Shown here piece by piece: positions 33,801 to 39,228 of a stretch of DNA of 39,228 bases. Source of the stretch: a candidate division FCPU426 bacterium (lineage in GTDB: Bacteria; Oederibacteriota; Muellerivitia; Muellerivitales; Muellerivitaceae). The translations under genes were made by a program, and so were the position numbers. Within the stretch, counting starts at the first letter, position 1, and each line of letters opens with the position of its first letter. Below the pieces are notes generated by a model. The model was not told the DNA's origin, made no database searches, and worked only from the letters and a program-made list of their open reading frames with translations. The stretch lies in contig PLFD01000026.1 in NCBI GenBank assembly GCA_003136635.1, positions 21,722 through 60,949 on the forward strand, written 5' to 3'.

Positions 33801-36127
33801 CGATTCCAATTCCTTCAACTCCCTTACCATCATCCTATACCTATGTATTGAATTTCGGTAGTTTGGGCTCGGGCAACGGTAATTTTAATAGTCCGACGGG
33901 CTTGGCTTACAATAATGCAGCAATATACGCAGCCGATTCCGGGAACAACCGGATAGATGAATTCGACATCAACGGAAATTGGCTTGCCAATTTGGGTGGA
34001 CCTGGTTCAGGAAACGGTCAGTTCGACGATCCAACCCATTTGGCTACCTCCGCCGTCCAAAATAATCTTTACGTGGCCGATACGGCGAATAATCGCGTAC
34101 AAGCTTTGAATTTCAATGGTGTATTTCAGTTTGCTTTTGGAAGCCTTGGGACCGGTAATGGACAATTCATGGCTCCCAATGGGGTTGTCGTTGACAAGTT
34201 GAACAATGTTTACGTCGTGGACAGCGGTAATAACCGCATCCAACAGTTTGTTTATAATCCAGGCAATCCCGGTTCGGTTACTTACGCGAATCAATGGGGA
34301 ACTGCGGGAACCGGGAATGGACAATTTAATAATCCGTTGGGAATAGCTAAAGATGCAAATGGATACCTTTATGTAGTGGATGCTGGCAATGATCGGATTC
34401 AGAAATTTAATGCTTCCGGTGCTTACATAGGCCAATGGGGGGATGCTGGTAGTGGCGCTGGCCAATTTGAATCGCCGAACTCCGTGGCCATAGGATATGA
34501 CGGCAATATCTATGTGTCCGACAAGACTCTTAATACCATCCAAGAATTCAACCCAAATGGGGCTTATATCGCTCAAGTAGGATCGACTGGAACAGGGAAC
34601 GGCCAATTCACAGGAGTACAGGGTGTCGTATTTGACAGTTGTGGTAATCTTTTTGCGGCCGATACAGGTAATAATCGAGTGGAAAAATTTGCTCTGGTCG
34701 GATCCAATTGTACTCCTGGTTCAACACCGGTCATTCTTAAACCGATTTTGACACCCTTGACGCTTGTTCCAACCAACACGGCAACGAACACAGTTTCCAA
34801 CACAGCAACTAATACACCTACGCTTACACGAACCAATACTCCCACGATTACACCGACTGTGACTAATACCAATACCGCCACCAATAGTTTTACAAGTACT
34901 CCAACTGCGACTTTAACCGTAACCAACACTGCCACCGCGAGCGCAACCAATACGCCTACTATTACCCCGACTAATTCAGCTACCAATACAGTTACCGGCA
35001 CCTCCACAAATACGTCTACAATTACGCCAACCTTTACGGCAACTTATACGCCCGTGAATACTTGTGTACCTTATAATGGGCCTAAGTTAGACCTTCAGAT
35101 AGCATGTAATTCTATTGGCGCCCAAGAACAACAGTTTGGCGCGAGAATCTATAACTATGGGTCTACTCCGGTTACTTTGGCCAATATGAGCATCATTACA
35201 TGGCTCTATGAAAGCGGAACTGAGAATATGGGCGCTTTTGCCAATTCGGCTGGGCAAACCTGTAACGCTAGCGGCACGAGCTGTGGAAATGTCTTCATAT
35301 CCGATTATTCGACCAATCATGGGAGTTTTCCAATTTGTACAGCTATATCGGGTCATTACGCAAATCAATCGGTGACATTCACGATTGGATCGGGAGATAA
35401 AGTAGTCATTCCACCGAACGGTGGTTACTGGCAGTCGCAGAGCGATATGTTCCAATTTGGGCGTAACAATCCTGAAATGGACAATGGCCATTGGGCTGAC
35501 GACTATTCGCACTTAGGTAACGGATCAAGCTGCTCAGATAACAACTTTCATGACAGTCCCTATTACGCTCTTTTCTACAATGGCCAACTGGTACAGGAAG
35601 TAACGGATACCAATGGGGATGTGGACCCTAATTCGGGCCAGATACCTTGTACGATTGTATATTGCACCCCCACGGCAACATCGGGGTTTCATGGTAATAT
35701 CGCCAATGTCAGTTTATTAGGCGAGGATGTCTACACATCTACTCCGACAAGAACGCCGACACCTGTGGTTACCTCTACTGCGACAATTACGCCAACTGAA
35801 ACAGTTACGATTACTTCAACTTCGACTTCCTCAACCTTACTGCTGTCGGCGGTAGCGGCGCCGAATATCTCCAAAAACGGAGAACCCATTAACTTCATGA
35901 TCAACCTGGGCTATAGCGCTTCAATTCAATTGAATCTATATACCATCATGGGGGAGGAAGTTTACTCCGATACCATTCAAGGAAACGCCGGATTAAATAC
36001 AATTAATTGGCTGATGAAAAACAAAGCTCAAACGTCGGTGGCCTCGGGTCTTTATATTTATGCCATTGAGGTAAATAATGGTTATGAGAAATCAACCACG
36101 ACGGGCAAAGTTTTAGTGTTCCATTAA
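30836..36127 (+). CDS. Secreted S53 (sedolisin/kumamolisin) protease with NHL propellers, CBM3-like domain and C-terminal domain
   Basis: A 1763-residue modular protein. The signal peptide is ~1-31. The pro-kumamolisin activation domain spans ~35-190 (DPKSPQYRHFLTPEQFADQF is typical). The S53 catalytic domain spans ~225-645 with Glu318 and Asp322 (GETTLD), oxyanion Asp416 (ASGDFG) and nucleophile Ser542 (GTSAAAP); all are in order and properly spaced. Residues ~660-1305 hold twelve NHL repeats of the 'GNGQF-NP-GIA...VYVADTGNNRI' type, split six and six by a Cys/Pro-rich segment, so two six-bladed propellers are likely. An NTPT linker (~1312-1406), a CBM3-like cellulose-binding domain (~1415-1612, with WADDYSH and SPYYALFYNGQLV), a second short TP linker and a diverged FlgD-Ig-like C-terminal domain (~1665-1763) follow. 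The ATG has GGGAGG four bases upstream. It is probably an acid-active surface protease held on cellulose; its substrate is unknown. Confidence 0.9.
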   Translation: MSIFKKFFFVCFFCFLFIAVGLTLSTPVRASGKQQLHGHLRKEFASALLVDDVPVTQQLRLSIGLPLRNKEELDNLLKDIYDPKSPQYRHFLTPEQFADQFGPTQDDYQKVIDFAKSNGLNVTGTHDNRVVLGVSGTVDSIQKVFNVHLHHYQRPDGSVFRAPDAEPSVDLDVPLLYVSGLDNFVLPHSHYTKKTTSDLRITGTSKNNLGVKSEIENKSGVFSNAGGPGSVALTDGTNNYNAFIGYDFRNGYGIPSGLTGNGQSLGLFELDGYFNSDIQQYESYINTFNAMPSPTVPLSFVGIDGFNGSPQFQGPSGETTLDIEMAIAMAPGLQQIYQGNPYGIIVYEGYLEEVSGVMVIGSPIDDVLAAMAFPPAGVPLSNQLSSSWTVGTDPTSDEIFDEFALQGQSFFLASGDFGYYGNVGTGANQWPSSVAEGTDEEEPNVTVVGGTILDTIAVGGSWSNEITWNDSPTPKSVSSGGVVDGNIPTYQSQGYSLNFGNNMNLTANLGSSASRNLPDVSMVADNLFVVIGGVIGIDSGTSAAAPLWAALTSLVNQQGQQQVPPVAPLGFANPTLYSIGESAQYTTDFHDITYGNNGIVGNTATVNGTNGYPAVQGYDLATGWGSPKPNMINDLLSTTIAPRPTPCYSFSNIWGCTSTYYNAGLECPAGSANGQFNSPTGIAIVGSNAYVLDSGNNRIEVFTLNGTWTNTLNLPSGTGGLGIAAGLSNGQYYIYVDDSINNKVLVYDSSLTSSIYQFTGGTAGSLKTPGGISADRFGNVYVADTGNNRVVRFNFNGTAAVNVIQWGTLGTGNGQFTNPNVIAVDTTGANVYVADFIPGSPNYYYNQPRIQKFNATTATPTWITQWYTQSSPDNPQVAPCGSNCPPGPGVIGFPQAYCYGLAVGLDGNIYTTQFEVIGEADHLVDQIQVFNAEGTSLTIFGSTAQGRGANPGQMVNTLGLAFDGCDNLYAVDEAINRVQVFGVCNSNCTIPIPSTPLPSSYTYVLNFGSLGSGNGNFNSPTGLAYNNAAIYAADSGNNRIDEFDINGNWLANLGGPGSGNGQFDDPTHLATSAVQNNLYVADTANNRVQALNFNGVFQFAFGSLGTGNGQFMAPNGVVVDKLNNVYVVDSGNNRIQQFVYNPGNPGSVTYANQWGTAGTGNGQFNNPLGIAKDANGYLYVVDAGNDRIQKFNASGAYIGQWGDAGSGAGQFESPNSVAIGYDGNIYVSDKTLNTIQEFNPNGAYIAQVGSTGTGNGQFTGVQGVVFDSCGNLFAADTGNNRVEKFALVGSNCTPGSTPVILKPILTPLTLVPTNTATNTVSNTATNTPTLTRTNTPTITPTVTNTNTATNSFTSTPTATLTVTNTATASATNTPTITPTNSATNTVTGTSTNTSTITPTFTATYTPVNTCVPYNGPKLDLQIACNSIGAQEQQFGARIYNYGSTPVTLANMSIITWLYESGTENMGAFANSAGQTCNASGTSCGNVFISDYSTNHGSFPICTAISGHYANQSVTFTIGSGDKVVIPPNGGYWQSQSDMFQFGRNNPEMDNGHWADDYSHLGNGSSCSDNNFHDSPYYALFYNGQLVQEVTDTNGDVDPNSGQIPCTIVYCTPTATSGFHGNIANVSLLGEDVYTSTPTRTPTPVVTSTATITPTETVTITSTSTSSTLLLSAVAAPNISKNGEPINFMINLGYSASIQLNLYTIMGEEVYSDTIQGNAGLNTINWLMKNKAQTSVASGLYIYAIEVNNGYEKSTTTGKVLVFH
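34768..35060 (+). repeat. NTPT linker repeat of the S53 protease
   Basis: About 95 residues of [18 protein letters not shown]-type repeat joining the second NHL propeller to the CBM3-like domain. It is much shorter than the linkers of the four minus-strand enzymes but of the same composition. Confidence 0.8.
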
Positions 36128-36318
36128 GAAGTCAAGTAGCTGTCGTTGAAGCTGGGGCTTGGAAGTCACAGACCAACGAAAAACTTTGCAGGCTTTTGGA
36201 TAACGACTTGCGTCAGATCGATTCCGGCACAAAAAAAGCCAATATTGGATAGAATGCAAAACCAAGTGGAAAGCTACTATTCAGCACTGAGCCTTGCTAA
36301 CCATTTTTTAATCACTAA

Positions 36319-36810
36319 CCAAGAAAACTAATAAAACACAAAAGGAATACCCCTAACCGGCTGTTTATTGACGCTGACGCGCTTTTTCTAACGGCCAAAT
36401 TACTCGGCACCGATCCTCCTATCGAAGCGGTCAAGCTAAGAGACATGGCGCTGACCTTGTTTGACAAAGACACCGGAGCTTTTCAGGAAAATGGCGGCGG
36501 TGATTCCAGCTATCAGGCGGTAAACCTCCAGATGTTGATGTATTACCTGACTTATTATCCGTCGACGGACCTGGATAGCGTTATTCGGCAAGGCTTGGAC
36601 TGGGAACTTTCAAAGGTGAATGCGGATGGTGCCATTGATGTGACTGGAAATTCCCGAACGGGCGTGGGGAAGGAAGTCTATTTTGGTAAAGAAAAAGAGG
36701 TCAATACTCGCGAGGTTTGTTTGATGTTTGCTTATGCGGGCGCTTTTTACCAGAACGACAATTACACGCAGACCGCCCTTTTGATCCAACAAAATCAAAA
36801 GAGGAAATGA
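36319..36810 (+). pseudogene. Truncated remnant of a larger helical protein gene
   Basis: An open frame runs from 36319 (after a TAA at 36316-36318) to TGA 36808-36810. It encodes LFIDADALFLTAKLLG...GGGDSSYQAVNLQMLMYYL...KEVYFGKEKEVNTREVCL. The pairs of amphipathic helices and the GGGDSSYQAV motif resemble the C-terminal part of secreted alpha/alpha-toroid proteins, some related to polysaccharide lyases. No signal peptide, no proper start and no ribosome site precede it: the first ATG (36445) lies inside the conserved stretch. It is probably the 3' remnant of a deleted gene. The 190 bases before it (36128-36318) hold nothing recognisable. Confidence 0.45.
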
Positions 36811-36898
36811 CCCTAAGTGTGATTCGTGGGTATTTAATCGTCAAGATTTTTGGTTTTTGTTTTAAAATATCAACACTGCCATTGGAAAAGGAACACTT

Positions 36899-38146
36899 AT
36901 GCAAGCCGGGCCGGAGAAAATTTTTGACGTAGCCGAAATCATTAACGGCGAACATATCGTAGCCTATTTTCAGCCTCTGGTATCGGTTCAGAGAAAAGCC
37001 GTTATCGGTTTTGAAGGTCTTAGCCGCGGAGTTAATCCAGAAGATAAAAGTATTATTTCTCCCATTGATTTATTTGTCCAAGCGAACGCCCGTAATTTGA
37101 ATCATGATTTAGATTTATTATGTCGGGAAAAAATACTGGAAAGTTTTTTAATCCTTAAAAAAACTCATCATGAGGTAGTTTTAACTGTTAATATTGGCGC
37201 TTCCGCAATTGAAAAGAAAACATGGTCCGGCTATTTAAAAACTCAGGTAATGGCTTCGGGGTTGACCCCTCAAGATATTGTCATTGAAATCGTGGAGTCC
37301 GCTGTTTTGGACATTGATAAGCTCCGCCGGTTTGTGGAAAGTTATCGAGAGGCGGGTTTTTTGATCGCGCTGGATGACATAGGATCAGGCCATTCCAATC
37401 TTAACCGCATTCCGCAAATCAAACCTGACATCATTAAAGTTGACCGTTATCTGGTCAAAGAGATTGAAAAGGATTTTTATAAACAAGAAGTGTTTAAATC
37501 TTTGGTCAGTATGTCCGAACATTTGGGAACGGTGATTATCGCTGAAGGCGTTGAAACGTCTGATGAAGCCAATACCCTTTTGGACATCGGTGTAGACGTT
37601 ATGCAAGGTTATTATTTTGGAAAACCTATGCCCCGCGAAGAGCTGAACGAAGGGGATATTCGTTATCGAATCGATGAGTTGGGCCACAACTACCGAAAAG
37701 AACAAATTGTTAAAATTGGCAATAAACGATTTGTTATGAAACGCTATTTTAAGCTTTTGGAAGACGTTCAGCGGGATTTAGTCAATACCGAGATGTCTAC
37801 TTTGGAAGAAAAATTAAAAAAAGTTGCTAAATCTTTCCCGGACATAGAGTCGTTGTATGTAATAGATGAAGACGGCTTACAGGCAACCGAAATGGTATTT
37901 AACACATCTCGCAAAGCGGGACGGAGTTCCGCGATGTTTAGGCCTTTGCCTAGAGGCGCCGATCACACCATGAGAGATTATTACTATTTTTTGATTGATG
38001 AGTCTTTCAGCAAATCGACTTACGTTACAAAACCTTATATTTCGTTGGCAACGGGCAATAATTGCGTGACAATTGGTTCATTGTTTTTAGATCAAAACAA
38101 AAAGAAATATATTTTGTGTTTGGATATCAAAGCACCGGTTAAATAG
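36899..38146 (+). CDS. EAL-domain cyclic-di-GMP phosphodiesterase with YkuI_C-like sensor domain
   Basis: A 415-residue cytoplasmic protein. The EAL domain (~10-260) keeps the residues needed for metal binding and catalysis: EGL with Glu39, Asn in 'LTVNIGAS', Glu in 'IEIVES', Asp159-Asp160 in ALDDIGSG, Lys in 'IIKVDRYL', Glu in 'IIAEGVET' and Gln in 'MQGYYFGKP'. It should hydrolyse c-di-GMP to pGpG. After a helical connector, residues ~315-413 resemble the PAS/PDC-like C-terminal domain of Bacillus YkuI (YVIDEDGLQATEM...MRDYYYFLIDES...KPYISLATGNNCVTI...ILCLDI), probably a ligand sensor. No membrane span is seen. ATG 36899 has AAAAGGA six bases upstream. It may control surface attachment, to which the autotransporter could contribute (inference). 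Confidence 0.9.
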   Translation: MQAGPEKIFDVAEIINGEHIVAYFQPLVSVQRKAVIGFEGLSRGVNPEDKSIISPIDLFVQANARNLNHDLDLLCREKILESFLILKKTHHEVVLTVNIGASAIEKKTWSGYLKTQVMASGLTPQDIVIEIVESAVLDIDKLRRFVESYREAGFLIALDDIGSGHSNLNRIPQIKPDIIKVDRYLVKEIEKDFYKQEVFKSLVSMSEHLGTVIIAEGVETSDEANTLLDIGVDVMQGYYFGKPMPREELNEGDIRYRIDELGHNYRKEQIVKIGNKRFVMKRYFKLLEDVQRDLVNTEMSTLEEKLKKVAKSFPDIESLYVIDEDGLQATEMVFNTSRKAGRSSAMFRPLPRGADHTMRDYYYFLIDESFSKSTYVTKPYISLATGNNCVTIGSLFLDQNKKKYILCLDIKAPVK

Positions 38147-38410
38147 TCGAATCCTATAACTTGAAAGTGATATTCTTACGTTGCGGCTTTGGGAAATGTT
38201 AAGCGAGCAATGAGGTTTTTCCGTATTGGATTTACCCTGGAAGTAAAAAAGGGTTGAAATAAGGCCTAATAAGAGTTTGAAAAACAATCACTTAATTTAA
38301 AAAAACTTGAGATTTCCATCATCCGGCTCGAAAAAATGAAAATTTTTATATAAACTACTGCCTTCTGTGACGGCCCTGACCGTTATTGAATCTACCCGAA
38401 AGGACTGTTC

Positions 38411-39094
38411 ATGTTTGATTATTTGCCGGAAGGTATCTCTTCCTTCTCTGGAGACATCGATTCCTTAATTCGTTTTATTTATCTGCTCACAGGTATTTTC
38501 TTCGTATTGTTTGAAGGCTATTTAATTTATATGGTTTTACGCTTTCGGAAGAAAGATGGATCTAAGGCCAAATATGAGCTCGGCAACAAGTGGGTAAATA
38601 TCCAATGGGTTGTTGCCTTTGTTTTGGTGATCGTAACCCTGGATTTTTTCATTGATTATAAAAGCACTAAAGTTTGGGAGCTTTTAAAAGAACAGGTTCC
38701 GGCGACAGACGTTAATATCAAAGTGGTAGCCAAACAGTTTGACTGGACATTCGTTTATCCGGATAAAGACGGCAAATATGACACCCCTGAGGCCTTATCC
38801 TCCTACCGCGAATTACATGTGCCGGTTGGTAAAAAAGTGCATGTGATTTTAACCTCTCAAGACGTTATTCACGATTTCTTCCTGCCGGAAGTTCGTTTAA
38901 AGCAAGACGTAATGCCGGGGCGGGAGATTAACGCCTGGTTTGATACTAATAAGGTAGGTACCTATCACATTGTTTGTAATGAGCTTTGCGGTTTTGGGCA
39001 TACCCGTATGTTGGCCGTTTTACACGTTGACGATGAGAAGACCTATGAAGACTGGAAAGTTCAACTTTATAAGCAAATGCATGGAGGCGTGTAA
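38411..39094 (+). CDS. coxB: Cytochrome c oxidase subunit II (CuA type)
   Basis: A 227-residue membrane protein. Two membrane spans (~20-43 and ~62-80) are followed by a periplasmic cupredoxin domain. The CuA ligands are complete: His154 (VIHDFF) and the motif CNELCGFGHTRM with Cys189, Glu191, Cys193, His197 and Met200. It accepts electrons from cytochrome c and passes them to haem a in subunit I. No lipobox and no fused cytochrome c domain are present, so this is a short form. ATG 38411 has AAAGGA upstream. The stop overlaps the start of subunit I (TAATG). Confidence 0.95.
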   Translation: MFDYLPEGISSFSGDIDSLIRFIYLLTGIFFVLFEGYLIYMVLRFRKKDGSKAKYELGNKWVNIQWVVAFVLVIVTLDFFIDYKSTKVWELLKEQVPATDVNIKVVAKQFDWTFVYPDKDGKYDTPEALSSYRELHVPVGKKVHVILTSQDVIHDFFLPEVRLKQDVMPGREINAWFDTNKVGTYHIVCNELCGFGHTRMLAVLHVDDEKTYEDWKVQLYKQMHGGV

Positions 39095-39228
39095 TGTCAC
39101 AAGAACATCACCAAGGCTTTTTCACTAAATATATTTTTTCAACCGATCATAAGATGGTGGCTAAACAGTTTCTGCTCTTAGCGCTATCGATGGCGGTTAT
39201 CGGGGGCTTTTACGCCTTTTTGATTCGT
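39094..39228 (+). CDS. coxA: Cytochrome c oxidase subunit I, N-terminal part
   Basis: The first 45 residues are visible and the gene runs off the window. The segment YIFSTDHKMVAKQFLLLAL is the characteristic start of haem-copper oxidase subunit I ('STDHK'), leading into the first membrane span (MAVIGGFYAFLI). GGAGG lies six bases before ATG 39094, inside the end of subunit II, so the two subunits are translationally coupled. Confidence 0.93.
   Translation, partial: MSQEHHQGFFTKYIFSTDHKMVAKQFLLLALSMAVIGGFYAFLIR

Noticed and set aside
36146..36331. 61-codon frame after the S53 protease
   Set aside because: It has no ribosome site and no recognisable sequence; it may be debris connected with the gene remnant that follows.

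Overview
The window reads as chromosomal DNA of a free-living diderm (Gram-negative-type) bacterium. Evidence for an outer membrane is a classical autotransporter beta-barrel, a lipoprotein and several very large secreted proteins. Evidence for respiration is a CuA-type cytochrome oxidase locus. The combination of Thr/Asn/Pro 'NTPT' linkers, FlgD-Ig/T9SS-like C-terminal domains, bacterial expansins and NHL proteins resembles little-studied candidate phyla near the Fibrobacterota/Bacteroidota and related groups. I cannot assign a phylum from the sequence alone. No tRNA, rRNA, CRISPR array, transposase or phage gene was recognised.

Left part (1-5.7 kb): the 3' end of a sigma-54 enhancer-binding regulator; then a non-coding stretch with three tandem palindromes and an almost perfect -24/-12 promoter; then a small chemotaxis-type operon (CheX-like phosphatase, CheW, a Fis-type HTH protein). 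A family 2 glycosyltransferase with an unrecognised N-terminal half follows, and then a translationally coupled ABC-2 exporter pair. A roughly 90-bp palindromic repeat lies at 531-620 and 3942-4032 and again, inverted, at 18485-18572.

Middle (5.7-18.5 kb): a 3560-residue autotransporter with its own sigma-70-type promoter. It carries about 25 Gly/Asn-rich repeat units, eight PATR-type units and a C-terminal barrel. An NHL-repeat lipoprotein follows immediately, and the pair ends at a clear intrinsic terminator.

Right-centre (18.7-36.1 kb): a plant cell wall deconstruction island. On the minus strand, in transcription order, lie a GH74 xyloglucanase, two expansins and a GH30 glucuronoxylanase-like enzyme. 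All four have a signal peptide, a long Thr/Asn/Pro linker and nearly the same ~90-residue C-terminal sorting or anchoring domain. Divergently on the plus strand is a 1763-residue protein combining an S53 (sedolisin/kumamolisin) protease, twelve NHL repeats (two six-bladed propellers), an NTPT linker, a CBM3-like cellulose-binding domain and a diverged version of the same C-terminal domain. The set looks like a co-located system for loosening and hydrolysing xyloglucan, xylan and cellulose-associated wall material at the cell surface.

Right end (36.3-39.2 kb): a truncated gene remnant, an EAL-YkuI_C cyclic-di-GMP phosphodiesterase, and the start of an aa3-type oxidase operon (subunit II complete, subunit I entering the window).
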